Source of the DNA: Variovorax sp. SG517
Lineage (GTDB): Bacteria > Pseudomonadota > Gammaproteobacteria > Burkholderiales > Burkholderiaceae_C
Reading direction: 5' to 3'
Length of the DNA stretch: 64,000 nt
NCBI RefSeq assembly: GCF_013376045.1
Contig: NZ_JABMJG010000004.1
Location: forward strand, 372,001-436,000
Positions 45,211 to 56,881 of this stretch are shown one piece after another; position 1 is the stretch's first letter; every line of letters starts with the position of its first letter. Under the pieces are notes generated by a model. That model did not search any database. It saw only the letters and a list, made by a program, of their open reading frames with translations, and was not told where the DNA came from. The translations under genes and the position numbers were made by a program.

Positions 45211-46227
45211 CTATTCGATCGCCACGCCGCCTTCCTTCACCAGCTTCGCGAACTTCGCCGTCTCCTCGCGGATCTGCCGCGCCATCTCTTCCTGCGTGCC
45301 GCCCAGCGGCTCGGCGCCGATGGCCTGCATGCGCTGCGCGAACTCGGGCGAATGGATGATCTTCACCATCTCGGCGTTCAGCCGCGCCAAGATCTCCTTC
45401 GGCGTGGCCGCCGGCGCCAGCACACCGAACCAGGTGCCGATGTCGAAGCCCTTGAGCCCGGCTTCCTCCAGCGTCGGCACGTCCGGCAGCACCGAAGAGC
45501 GCCGCGCGGTGGTCACGGCCAGCGCGCGCAGCTTGCCGCCCTTGATGTGCTGCAGCACCGGCGTGATGGTGTCGAAGGACATCGCCACCTGCCCGCCGAG
45601 CAGGTCGGTGGTGAGCGGCCCGCTGCCCTTGTAGGGCACGTGCAGCAGCTTCGTGCCGGTGCTGGCCTGGAACTGCGTGCCGATCAGGTGCTGCGCCGTG
45701 CCGTTGCCATTGGAGCCGTAGGCCAGCTTCTCGGGCGCGGCCTTGGCGAGCGCGACCAGCTCGGCGACGTTCTTCGCGGGCGTGTTCGCGGCGTTGATGA
45801 CCAGCACGTTCGGCACCATGGCCACCACGGTGATGGGCGCCAGGTCCTTCTGGAAGTCGTAGGGCAGCTTCCTGTAGACGCTGGTGGCGATGGTGTGGTG
45901 CACCGCGCCCATCAGCAGCGTGTAGCCGTCGGGCTTGGCCTTCGCCACGTAGTCGGCACCGAGCGTGGCGCCGGCGCCCGGCTTGCTCTCGACCACGACC
46001 GGCTGGCCGAGCGACTGCGAGAGCTTGTCGGCCAGCGCGCGGGCCAGCACGTCGGTGGTGCCGCCGGCCGGGAAGGGCACGACGAGGCTGATCGGCCGCG
46101 TGGGCCAGCCAGCGGTGGCCTGCGCCTGCTGCGCGAAGGCGAGGGCGGTGGTGCCCAGCCCCAGCGCAATGACTGCAGCCTGCAGCAAGGTGCGCCGATG
46201 CAGGCGCGCGTTCGATGAAGCGTTCAT
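45211..46227 (-). CDS. Bug-family TTT substrate-binding protein (D-malate/tartrate module)
   Basis: 338 residues with an Arg-rich Tat/Sec-type signal (ARLHRRTLLQAAVIA) cleaved near ALAFA. The mature protein shows ISLVVPFPAGGTTDVLAR and VESKPGAGATLGADYV. The gene follows the D-malate/tartrate dehydrogenase gene by 82 bases in the same direction, so the ligand is probably a C4 hydroxy-dicarboxylate such as D-malate or tartrate. That would fit the known preference of TTT receptors for carboxylates. Confidence 0.9.
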   Translation of the reverse strand: MNASSNARLHRRTLLQAAVIALGLGTTALAFAQQAQATAGWPTRPISLVVPFPAGGTTDVLARALADKLSQSLGQPVVVESKPGAGATLGADYVAKAKPDGYTLLMGAVHHTIATSVYRKLPYDFQKDLAPITVVAMVPNVLVINAANTPAKNVAELVALAKAAPEKLAYGSNGNGTAQHLIGTQFQASTGTKLLHVPYKGSGPLTTDLLGGQVAMSFDTITPVLQHIKGGKLRALAVTTARRSSVLPDVPTLEEAGLKGFDIGTWFGVLAPAATPKEILARLNAEMVKIIHSPEFAQRMQAIGAEPLGGTQEEMARQIREETAKFAKLVKEGGVAIE

Positions 46228-46309
46228 GTCTTGTCTCCGGCTCGTTGTAGTGGTGCGCGCATCGAGGCGCGCGGATACCGTGGAATCGCTTGTCCGCCCG
46301 GGTGACAGA

Positions 46310-47404
46310 TCAGGCCGCCAGCCGCAGCGGCTCGGCCGCTATGTGCGCGCAAACCGCGCGCGTCACCTCTTCGGTGGTCGCATTGCCGCCCAGGTCGCGC
46401 GTGTGCAGGGCGGGGTTGGCCGTGACGTGCTCCACCGCGGCCATCACGCGGCGCGCGGCCTCGGTCTCGCCGAGGTGCTCCAGCAGCATCACCACCGACC
46501 AGAAGGTGCCCACCGGGTTGGCGAGCCCCTTGCCCATGATGTCGAAGGCCGAGCCGTGGATGGGCTCGAACATCGACGGGTAGCGCCGCTCCGGATCGAT
46601 GTTGCCGGTGGGCGCGATGCCCAGGCTGCCCGCGAGCGCGGCCGCGAGGTCGCTGAGGATGTCGGCGTGCAGGTTGGTGGCGACGATGGTGTCGAGCGTG
46701 GCGGGCCGGTTGACCATGCGCGCGGTCATCGCGTCCACGAGCTCCTTGTCCCAGTGCACGTCGGGAAACTCCTTCGAGACCTGCAGCGCGATCTCGTCCC
46801 ACATCACCATCGCGTGGCGCTGCGCGTTGCTCTTGGTGACCACGGTGAGAAGCTTGCGAGGGCGTGATCGAGCCAACTTGAAGGCGAAGCGCATGACACG
46901 CTCCACGCCGGCTCGGGTCATCATGCTCACGTCGGTGGCGGCCTCGATCGGATGGCCCTGGTGCACGCGACCGCCGACGCCGGCGTATTCGCCCTCGGAG
47001 TTCTCGCGCACGATCACCCAGTTCAGGTCTTCCGCCCTGCAGCGCTTCAGCGGCGCGTCGATGCCCGGCAGGATGCGCGTGGGCCGCACGTTGGCGTACT
47101 GGTCGAAGCCCTGGCAGATCTTCAGGCGCAGGCCCCACAGCGTGATGTGGTCCGGGATGTGCGGATCGCCCGCGGAGCCGAAAAGAATCGCGTCCTTCTT
47201 ACGCAGCGCGTCGAGGCCGTCGGCCGGCATCATCTCGCCGTGCGCGCGATACCAGTCGCCGCCCCAGCCGAAGTCTTCGAAGCTGAAGTTCAGCGCACCG
47301 CCGGAGGCCTCGGCCAGCGCCTCCATCACCTGTCGGCCTGCGGGTATCACTTCCTTGCCGATGCCGTCGCCGGGAATGGTGGCGATGCTGTAGCTGCTGC
47401 TCAT
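46310..47404 (-). CDS. Tartrate / D-malate dehydrogenase (beta-decarboxylating)
   Basis: 364 residues of the isocitrate/isopropylmalate dehydrogenase superfamily. Landmarks: IPGDGIGKEV at the start, DHITLWGLRLKI (the substrate loop lacks the isopropylmalate-type Arg pattern and resembles DmlA/TtuC), RENSEGEYAG, the catalytic Lys in VTKSN and ATNLHADILSD for the metal aspartates. The enzyme oxidises and decarboxylates D-malate to pyruvate or acts on tartrate, with NAD and a divalent metal. AAGGA lies 9 bases before ATG 47404. A divergent LysR gene and a Bug receptor gene complete a compact utilisation module. Confidence 0.9.
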   Translation of the reverse strand: MSSSYSIATIPGDGIGKEVIPAGRQVMEALAEASGGALNFSFEDFGWGGDWYRAHGEMMPADGLDALRKKDAILFGSAGDPHIPDHITLWGLRLKICQGFDQYANVRPTRILPGIDAPLKRCRAEDLNWVIVRENSEGEYAGVGGRVHQGHPIEAATDVSMMTRAGVERVMRFAFKLARSRPRKLLTVVTKSNAQRHAMVMWDEIALQVSKEFPDVHWDKELVDAMTARMVNRPATLDTIVATNLHADILSDLAAALAGSLGIAPTGNIDPERRYPSMFEPIHGSAFDIMGKGLANPVGTFWSVVMLLEHLGETEAARRVMAAVEHVTANPALHTRDLGGNATTEEVTRAVCAHIAAEPLRLAA

Positions 47405-47532
47405 CGTCGATGTCCTTCTTCGTTTGTGTGTGTAGGTGCTCTGTCGGGCTCCCACTGTAGGATCGGTCGCGTCGAACGATTCACGCCGGAAGTGAATCCA
47501 TCGTTAACCTGAATTCAACAATCGGATCAACC

Positions 47533-48462
47533 ATGGCAGCCCCGGTACAGCCCGCCGACCTCGGTTTCTTCTCCACGCTCGCGGCCAGCGGCAGCCTGAG
47601 CGCGGGGGCGCGCGAGCTCGGCATCAGCACGCCCGCGGTGAGCAAGCGGCTCGCGCAGATGGAGTCGCGCCTGGGCGTCACGCTGGTGAACCGCACCACG
47701 CGGCGCATGAGCCTCACGCCCGAGGGCGAGCTCTACGTGGCGCACGCGCGCCGCATCCTCGGCGAGATCGACGACATGGCGCAGCTGCTCGGCGGCGCGA
47801 AGGGCGAGCCCCAGGGGCTGCTGCGCGTGAACGCCACGCTGGGCTTCGGGCGCAGCCATGTGGCGCCGCTGATCTCGAAGTTCGCGAAGAAGCACCCGCA
47901 GGTGGAAGTACAGCTGCAGCTCTCGGTGAACCCGCCGCCGCTGACCGACGACGCCTTCGACGTCTGCATCCGCTTCGGCGCACCGCCCGAGGCCCGCGTG
48001 ATCGCGCGGCGCATCGCGTCGAACCGGCGCCTCCTGTGCGCCTCGCCCGCATATCTCGCGCGCGCCGGGCAGCCCAAGGTGCCCAACGACCTCACGCGGC
48101 ACCGCTGCATCGGCATCCGCCAGGGCGACGAGGCCTACGGCATCTGGCGCCTGAGCAGCGGGCGCGGCACCGCGCAGCGCACCGAGGCGGTGAAGACGCG
48201 CGGCATGCTCAGCACCAACGACGGCGAGATCGCGGTCAACTGGGCGCTCGACGGCCACGGCATCCTGATGCGCGCCGAGTGGGACATCGCGCGCTACCTG
48301 CGCAGCGGGCGCCTCGTGCAGGTGCTCGCCAGCTACCGCACGCCCGACGCCGACATCTACGCGGTGTATCCGCAGCGCCACCAGCTGTCGGCGCGCGTGC
48401 GAACTTTCGTCGACTTCATGGCCGCCGCGCTGGGCAAAGACGACATGCCGCCCAGGGCTTGA
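47533..48462 (+). CDS. LysR-family regulator (DmlR-like)
   Basis: 309 residues. Helix-turn-helix ARELGISTPAVSKRLAQME (about 21-39), LVNRTTRRMSLTPEG, and a substrate domain of the DmlR-like cluster. It is divergent from the D-malate/tartrate dehydrogenase gene with 128 bases between starts, matching the dmlR-dmlA arrangement of E. coli, so activation of the dehydrogenase and the Bug receptor genes by a hydroxy-dicarboxylate is likely. Confidence 0.92.
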   Translation: MAAPVQPADLGFFSTLAASGSLSAGARELGISTPAVSKRLAQMESRLGVTLVNRTTRRMSLTPEGELYVAHARRILGEIDDMAQLLGGAKGEPQGLLRVNATLGFGRSHVAPLISKFAKKHPQVEVQLQLSVNPPPLTDDAFDVCIRFGAPPEARVIARRIASNRRLLCASPAYLARAGQPKVPNDLTRHRCIGIRQGDEAYGIWRLSSGRGTAQRTEAVKTRGMLSTNDGEIAVNWALDGHGILMRAEWDIARYLRSGRLVQVLASYRTPDADIYAVYPQRHQLSARVRTFVDFMAAALGKDDMPPRA

Positions 48463-48542
48463 GACCCGATCCGACAGGCGCGGGCGCGCGTTTCTGCTAC
48501 GGTGGATTCGAACCGATCGACCTTCGACGAAAGGCCCCGCCC

Positions 48543-49619
48543 ATGCCATCGCGCAACCCGCAGATCCTGCCGCCCGCCTTCGTGCCGCCCTACCTGCTGA
48601 GCCGGCTCGCCGAAAGCGCCAGCCCGCCGCTGAGCGAACGCGCGGTGAGCACGCTGACCATCGACCGCGAGCATCGCGCGCTGCGTGGCCTGGTGCCGCC
48701 GGCGGTGGTCTCCAACATCACCGGCACGCCGGTGCGCCCTGCGCGGCCCAATTCGCCCGAGCGCGCCATCCACGACGCGGGCCACACGACCGAACTGCCC
48801 GGCAGGCTGGTGCGCACCGAAGGCAGGCCCGCCACCGGCGACATCGCGGCCGACGAGGCCTACGAGCACCTGGGCGCCACCTGGCGGCTGTACCGCGAGG
48901 TGTACGAGCGCGACTCCATCGACGGCGCGGGCATGCCGCTGACCGGCAGCGTGCACTACGGCAGGAACTACGACAACGCCTTCTGGAACGGCGCGCAGAT
49001 GGTGTTCGGCGATGGCGACGGCGAGGTGATGAACCGCTTCACCATCGCGGTGGACATCATCGGCCACGAGCTCACGCACGGCGTGATCGACCACGAGGCC
49101 GCGCTCGTCTACCAGGGCCAGCCCGGCGCGCTCAACGAATCGATCTGCGACGTGTTCGGCGTGCTGGTGAAGCAGCACGTGCTGAAGCAGACCGCGCAGC
49201 AGGCCGACTGGCTCATCGGCGCGGGGCTCTTCATGTCCAGCGTGAAGGCCAAGGCCCTGCGCTCGATGGCCGAGCCCGGCACCGCCTACGACGACCCGGT
49301 GATCGGCAAGGACCCGCAGCCCGCGCACATGAAGGACTTCGTCGTCACCTCGCAGGACAACGGCGGCGTGCACATCAACTCGGGCATTCCGAACCGCGCC
49401 TTCCACCTGGCGGCCGTTGCCATCGGCGGGCCGGCATGGGAGAGCGCAGGCCGCGTCTGGTACGACACGCTGCGCGACAGGCGCCTTCGCAACGACGCCG
49501 ACTTCGAGGCCTTCGCGACGCTCAGCATCGATGTGGCGTCGCAGCGCTTCGGCGCCGGCAGCGCGGTCCGCAAGGCGGTGGCCGACGCCTGGCAGGCCGT
49601 GGGGGTGATCGCGCCATGA
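48543..49619 (+). CDS. M4-family metalloprotease (protealysin-like)
   Basis: 358 residues. The zinc site is HELTH (His175, Glu176, His179) with third ligand Glu199 in NESICDVFG; the catalytic His region is DNGGVHINSGIPNRAF. A short propeptide begins with PPAFVPPYLLSRL, as in protealysin, and there is no signal peptide, so the enzyme is expected to be cytoplasmic or released without Sec. Protealysin of Serratia cleaves actin and outer-membrane protein and needs propeptide removal. Its stop overlaps the start of the inhibitor gene that follows. Confidence 0.93.
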   Translation: MPSRNPQILPPAFVPPYLLSRLAESASPPLSERAVSTLTIDREHRALRGLVPPAVVSNITGTPVRPARPNSPERAIHDAGHTTELPGRLVRTEGRPATGDIAADEAYEHLGATWRLYREVYERDSIDGAGMPLTGSVHYGRNYDNAFWNGAQMVFGDGDGEVMNRFTIAVDIIGHELTHGVIDHEAALVYQGQPGALNESICDVFGVLVKQHVLKQTAQQADWLIGAGLFMSSVKAKALRSMAEPGTAYDDPVIGKDPQPAHMKDFVVTSQDNGGVHINSGIPNRAFHLAAVAIGGPAWESAGRVWYDTLRDRRLRNDADFEAFATLSIDVASQRFGAGSAVRKAVADAWQAVGVIAP

Positions 49620-49957
49620 TCCGCCTGCCGCCGCTGAACGAGGCGACCACCGTGCGTGTGACGCGCGAGGGCGGCCTGGCCTACCTGCCGGGCCTCGCGC
49701 AGCCGCGCAGCTTCCAGCTCGGCGAGTGCACGCAGGAGCTGCGCCAGCGGATCGGCGATGCGCTGCAAAGCGCCGTGCCGCGCGCACAGCAGCAGGCCGG
49801 CGCGACGGTGTCGGGCGGCGACCAGCGCTTCTACCGCGTCGAGGTGCTCGTGCGCAGCGCGGGCGAGCAGCAGGACATCTTCGTGAGCTTCGAGGTGCCC
49901 GAGGCCGAGGCGCCGGAGGCGCTGGTGCACCTGTGGAAGGAAGCGGGCAGAAGCTGA
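49616..49957 (+). CDS. Protealysin inhibitor, emfourin family
   Basis: 113 residues. The N-terminal TVRVTREGGLAYLPGLAQP and the late YRVEVLV strand fit emfourin, the protein inhibitor of protealysin encoded directly downstream of the protease in Serratia. It has no signal peptide, so it would act inside the cell and keep the protease silent. ATG 49616 overlaps the protease stop (ATGA), giving coupled synthesis. The convergent Nramp gene ends 6 bases away. Confidence rests on gene order as much as on sequence. Confidence 0.8.
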   Translation: MIRLPPLNEATTVRVTREGGLAYLPGLAQPRSFQLGECTQELRQRIGDALQSAVPRAQQQAGATVSGGDQRFYRVEVLVRSAGEQQDIFVSFEVPEAEAPEALVHLWKEAGRS

Positions 49958-49963
49958 AAAAGC

Positions 49964-51292
49964 CTAGGCACCGCCCAGGACCACCGACGCGATCAGCCAC
50001 ACGTTGGCCGCGCCGATCACGCTGAACAGCAGCCAGGCGAGCGACTTCACCACCGGCCCGTTGGCGAAGCCGCCCATCAGCGCGCGGCTGCTCGTGAAGC
50101 GGATCAGCGGCCACATCGCGAAGGGCAGCTGGAAGCTCAGCACCACCTGGCTGAGCACCAGCATCTTGCCCACGCCGCCATCTCCGAACCACCACACGCC
50201 CAGCCATGCCGGGCCCAGTGCCAGCGCACGCGTGATGAGCCTGCGCTGCCAGCACGGGATCTTCAGGTCGAGGAAGCCTTCCATGATGATCTGGCCCGCA
50301 ATGGTGCCGGTGAAGGTCGAGCTCTGTCCCGAAGCAAGCAGCGCGATGCCGAACAGCGTGGCCGCGACCGCACTGCCCACGACGGGCTCCAGCAGTCGGT
50401 AGGCGTCGTCGATCTCCGTCACCTCGCGGTGGCCGGTGGCGTGGAAGGCGCTGGCCGCCAGCACCATGATGGCCGCGTTGACCAGCAGCGCGAGTGAGAG
50501 CGACACCACCGCGTCGAGCGTGCAGAAGCGCACCGCCTCGCGCCGCGCGGGCTCGGTGTCGGCGATCAGGCGCGTCTGAACGATGGACGAGTGCAGGTAC
50601 AGGTTGTGGGGCATCACCGTCGCGCCCACGATGCCGATGGCCAGGTACAGCGCGCCCGGCTGGTGCAGTCGCTCCAGGCTCGGGCCGAAGCCCATCGCCA
50701 CGCCGAACCAGTTGGGCGGCGCCATCGCCAGCTCGACCACGAAGCAGGCCGCGATGGTGCCCACGAGCCCCAGCACGATGGCTTCCACGCGGCGGAAGCC
50801 CGCGCCCTGCAGGCCCAGCACCAGCAGCGTGTCGAAGGCGGTGATGGCGATGCCCACCGGGATCGACACGCCGAACAGCAGGTGCAGCGCGAGCGCGCTG
50901 CCCAGCACCTCGGCGAGGTCGCAGGCCACGATGGCCAGCTCGGCGCCCAGCCACAGCAGGCGGTTGACGCGCGGCGAGTAGTGCTCGCGGCAGGTGCGCG
51001 CCAGGTCTTTGCGCGCGACGATGCCCAGCCGCACGCACAGCGTCTGCAGCAGCATCGCCGCCAGGCTCGCGAGCAGCACCACGAACAGCAGCCCGTAGCC
51101 GAAGCGCGAGCCGGCCTCGATGTCGGTCGCCCAGTTGCCCGGGTCCATGTAGCCGACCGAGACGAGCAGGCCAGGGCCCGCGTAGCGCATCAGCTTCTTG
51201 AAGAAGGGCAGTTCCTGCGGGACGGCGACGCTGCCCTTGACTTCGGAAGGACAGAAGGGCGCTGTGGCCGTGCGGGGGAGCGGGAAGAACAT
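49964..51292 (-). CDS. Nramp-family divalent metal transporter
   Basis: 442 residues with 11 predicted membrane segments. Both metal-binding unwound helices are present: DPGNWATD (helix 1) and the consensus transport motif with MPHNLYLHSS (helix 6 region). Members import Mn(II) or Fe(II) with protons (MntH type). Start ATG 51292; an upstream in-frame start at 51355 would add 21 residues of basic sequence. It is divergent from the small monooxygenase-fold gene. A Fur or MntR site was not found in the 117-base gap. Confidence 0.93.
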   Translation of the reverse strand: MFFPLPRTATAPFCPSEVKGSVAVPQELPFFKKLMRYAGPGLLVSVGYMDPGNWATDIEAGSRFGYGLLFVVLLASLAAMLLQTLCVRLGIVARKDLARTCREHYSPRVNRLLWLGAELAIVACDLAEVLGSALALHLLFGVSIPVGIAITAFDTLLVLGLQGAGFRRVEAIVLGLVGTIAACFVVELAMAPPNWFGVAMGFGPSLERLHQPGALYLAIGIVGATVMPHNLYLHSSIVQTRLIADTEPARREAVRFCTLDAVVSLSLALLVNAAIMVLAASAFHATGHREVTEIDDAYRLLEPVVGSAVAATLFGIALLASGQSSTFTGTIAGQIIMEGFLDLKIPCWQRRLITRALALGPAWLGVWWFGDGGVGKMLVLSQVVLSFQLPFAMWPLIRFTSSRALMGGFANGPVVKSLAWLLFSVIGAANVWLIASVVLGGA

Positions 51293-51409
51293 GCGGGCGA
51301 TGATAGGGACAAGGCCGCGGCGTTGTCGCGGACCTGACCGGTACGGTCGTGCCAAATCTCTTAGATTCGACCGTCGTCATTCACCACTCATCCAACCGGA
51401 GACTTTTCA

Positions 51410-51718
51410 ATGATCCACGTCGTCGCCGTCATCACCGCCAAGCCGGGCCAGCGCGCCAGGCTGCTCGAGGCCTTCGCCGAGAACCGCGCGGCCGTGCTGG
51501 CCGAGGCAGGCTGCATCGAGTACGGCGCCACGGTCGATGCGCAGGGCATCCCCACGTCGAAGGCCAGCTTCGGCCCCGACACCTTCGTCGTGATCGAGAA
51601 GTGGGAAACGCTGGCGCACCTGCAGGCGCACGCGGTCGCGCCGCACATGAAGGCGCACGGCGAGAAGACGAAGGAGCTCACCGCGGGCAAGCTGATCCAC
51701 GTGCTAGAACCGGTCTGA
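51410..51718 (+). CDS. Antibiotic biosynthesis monooxygenase (ABM) domain protein, YgiN-like
   Basis: 102 residues. The dimeric alpha-beta ABM fold is seen from IHVVAVITAKPGQRARLLEAF, EAGCIEYGATVD and FVVIEKWETLAHLQAHAVAPHM. YgiN-type members oxidise quinols; others degrade haem or modify polyketides. Conserved His in the AHAVAPHMKAH segment could be catalytic. It is divergent from the Nramp gene and followed by a strong stem-loop. Confidence 0.9.
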   Translation: MIHVVAVITAKPGQRARLLEAFAENRAAVLAEAGCIEYGATVDAQGIPTSKASFGPDTFVVIEKWETLAHLQAHAVAPHMKAHGEKTKELTAGKLIHVLEPV

Positions 51719-51772
51719 GGCACGCCTTCACCCCTCCTTCCCACCTCTTCGTACCTTTCGGTTTCGCGGCAT

Positions 51773-51800
51773 CACGCATTCGCGCGCCGCGCGATGCGTG
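51773..51800 (+). terminator. Stem-loop after the ABM gene
   Basis: A 12-bp stem with one bulged T (51773-51785 with 51789-51800) around a 3-base loop, 55 bases past the ABM stop. No T run follows, so it may be a Rho-assisted terminator or a site read in both directions. The rest of the 167-base gap to the lipoprotein gene shows nothing else distinct. Confidence 0.5.
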
Positions 51801-51885
51801 CTACCGTCGCGCCGGGAGCACGCGCCACCGATGCACCATGCATGCGTCGCGGGCCTCGTGAAGATGCAGAGAGGGGACCGAAGGG

Positions 51886-52479
51886 ATGGCGATCTTTAGT
51901 TCGCAGCAGGGCCGGCATTTGCGCCGCCCGCTCTTGCCCGGCGTGCTGGCAGCCGCCGTTCTGGCCACCGGCTGCGCGCCGTTGCTGGCGCCGCCCTACG
52001 CGGCCGACTACGAGACCCTCGACAAGCTGGAGGCCACGCGCCCCGGCATGGTGGCCCTTGCGAAGGCGCAGCCCACCGACGCGGACGACAAGGTCAACAC
52101 CGTGCGCCTGCGCAGCGCCCGGCTGCTTTCGCCCAGCGGCAGCTTCGCGCAGTACCTGCAGGACGCGATGATGCGCGACCTGAGCGAGATCTCCGCCTAC
52201 GACCCGAAGGCGCCCACGCGCATCGCGGCGCGCGTGCTGGCCAACGAGATCGACCTGGGCGTGATCAACGGCGCGGGCCGCATGGAAGTCGAGATCACCG
52301 TCACGCGCGACACCGCGCAGCGCCTGCGCAAGACCTACCGCGCCGAGACCGCCTTCGATTCGAGCTACGCGAGCATCGTCGCCGTGCCTGCCGGGCAGGC
52401 CGCGTATCCGCGCCTCGTGCGTGCCTTGCTGCGGCAGGTGTATGCCGATCCGCAGTTCGTGGCCGCCATCGGCCGTTGA
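51886..52479 (+). CDS. Lipoprotein of unknown function (first of a pair)
   Basis: 197 residues. A basic start and hydrophobic stretch end in the lipobox LATGC (Cys30). The mature part has alternating beta segments (KVNTVRLRSARLL, RMEVEITVTRDTAQRLRKTYR) and ends with a helix (RALLRQVYADPQFVAAIG), the plan of transport-auxiliary or LptE-like lipoproteins, but no family is recognised. ATG 51886 is preceded by purine-rich GAGGGG. A second lipoprotein gene starts 25 bases after the stop, so they probably form a complex in the periplasm or outer membrane. Confidence 0.85.
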   Translation: MAIFSSQQGRHLRRPLLPGVLAAAVLATGCAPLLAPPYAADYETLDKLEATRPGMVALAKAQPTDADDKVNTVRLRSARLLSPSGSFAQYLQDAMMRDLSEISAYDPKAPTRIAARVLANEIDLGVINGAGRMEVEITVTRDTAQRLRKTYRAETAFDSSYASIVAVPAGQAAYPRLVRALLRQVYADPQFVAAIGR

Positions 52480-52504
52480 TCCCCAGAGGCGAGGAGGCGT
52501 TTCG

Positions 52505-53092
52505 ATGCAGTTCTTTTCTCTTCCGGCAGCCGCCGCGCTGTCGGCCATGCTGCTGCTCGGCGGCTGCGTGCACCCGATCACCATGATCACCGAGACCGCC
52601 CCGCCGCGTTCGCAGGCGTACCTCGTGCCGAAGAAAGTCGCCTACGTGATGACCGATGCCGACCGCGACCTCGAAGTGGTCACCCCCGGCGGCAGCGGCG
52701 ACCGCGTGAGCTACTACCCGTACCGCGACCTGGAGAAGTCGATCCGCGATGCGCTGCGCGCCGTGTACCGCGACGTCGTCGTACTGCGCACCGCCGGCGA
52801 CGCGAAGGCCAACGAGGCGGCGGGCGTGTCGCTGGTGTTCTCGCCGCGCATCAAGACCGACTCGAGCTCGTCCTCATGGATCAGCTGGCCCCCGACCTCG
52901 TTCACGGCCGAGGTCTCGTGCGTGGTGACCGATGCGACGGGCGCCGAGGTCACGCGCGTGCGCGCCGTGGGTAACGGCACGGCGGAGTTCGGTGAGTTCA
53001 AGGGCGACTTCGGGCTGGCGGCGCGAAGGGCTGCGACGCGGCTGACCTCGCAGCTGAGCAGCGAGATACGCAGAAATGAGAAGCTGCGATAG
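52505..53092 (+). CDS. Lipoprotein of unknown function (second of the pair)
   Basis: 195 residues. Short signal with lipobox LLGGC (Cys21). The mature part contains KKVAYVMTDADRDLEVVTPGG, then a Ser-rich loop (KTDSSSSSWISWPP) and C-terminal beta-helix pieces (RVRAVGNGTAEFGEFKGDFG, AARRAATRLTSQLSSEI). Similar in shape to its neighbour: a lipid anchor and about 170 residues of alpha/beta fold. GAGGAGG lies 7 bases before the ATG. A strong bidirectional terminator ends the unit. Function unknown. Confidence 0.85.
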   Translation: MQFFSLPAAAALSAMLLLGGCVHPITMITETAPPRSQAYLVPKKVAYVMTDADRDLEVVTPGGSGDRVSYYPYRDLEKSIRDALRAVYRDVVVLRTAGDAKANEAAGVSLVFSPRIKTDSSSSSWISWPPTSFTAEVSCVVTDATGAEVTRVRAVGNGTAEFGEFKGDFGLAARRAATRLTSQLSSEIRRNEKLR

Positions 53093-53131
53093 GAGTGAAA
53101 GCGGCGAAAGCGGGGGAGCGGGAGCCCAATA

Positions 53132-53159
53132 AAAAAACGCGCCCGAAGGCGCGTTTTTT
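53132..53159. terminator. Bidirectional intrinsic terminator
   Basis: A perfect 12-bp stem (53132-53143 with 53148-53159) around a CGAA tetraloop. Six A on one side and six T on the other make it work in both directions. It serves the lipoprotein pair (plus) and the tkt-gap operon (minus). Confidence 0.93.
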
Positions 53160-53178
53160 ATGTTGAAGCCGCGAAGTC

Positions 53179-56346
<3,168 letters not shown>

Positions 56347-56500
56347 GTGCGGTGGACTTTCGGAGGGAAAAGGGAGGGTTGGGGTGGGGAGAACCCGCGA
56401 TTTTACCGGGCGAGCCCCGAACGCTCCCGATACGGCCCGAACACCCTTCCGATGCTCCTGTGCGCCCTGGCCCCAGGGCGGACTGCTAGAGTTGCCACCC

Positions 56501-56881
56501 ATGCACGGGCTGCACCTCACCGCCGACCTCCACGACTGCCAATGCGGCCCCCAGTGGCTCACCGATCGCGATGCCCTGGGCGCGGTCTGCCTCAAGGCGG
56601 TGGCGGCTGCCGGGCTGCAGGCGGTGGGCAAGCTGATCCACGGTTTTCCGGCCACCGCGCACGGCCCGGGCGGGGTCACGGCCACCGTGCTGCTGGCCGA
56701 ATCGCACCTGTGCATCCACACCTGGCCCGAGCAGCGCGGCGTGACGCTGGACGTGTACGTCTGCAACTTCAGCGGCGACCACTCGGCCAAGGCGCATGCG
56801 CTGATGGAATGCCTGGTGTCGGTGTTCCAGCCACTGCACAGCGAACGCAACGAACTGCAACGCGGACGGGTCGCGGCGTGA
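56501..56881 (+). CDS. speD: S-adenosylmethionine decarboxylase proenzyme (SpeD/SpeH family)
   Basis: 126 residues, the short bacterial class. Self-cleavage is expected between Glu67 and Ser68 in [12 protein letters not shown], making the pyruvoyl group; His73 and Cys88 are the partner residues. Decarboxylated AdoMet feeds spermidine synthesis, but no spermidine synthase gene is near. Some SpeD homologues are known to have become pyruvoyl-dependent ornithine or arginine decarboxylases, so the substrate is not certain. Divergent from tkt (154 bases). Its stop overlaps the GTG start of the next gene. Confidence 0.9.
   Translation: MHGLHLTADLHDCQCGPQWLTDRDALGAVCLKAVAAAGLQAVGKLIHGFPATAHGPGGVTATVLLAESHLCIHTWPEQRGVTLDVYVCNFSGDHSAKAHALMECLVSVFQPLHSERNELQRGRVAA

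Noticed and set aside
48357..51380. Minus-strand open frame of about 1,000 codons across the M4 protease and Nramp genes
   Set aside because: Low-complexity antisense frame; the real genes there have clear motifs in other frames.
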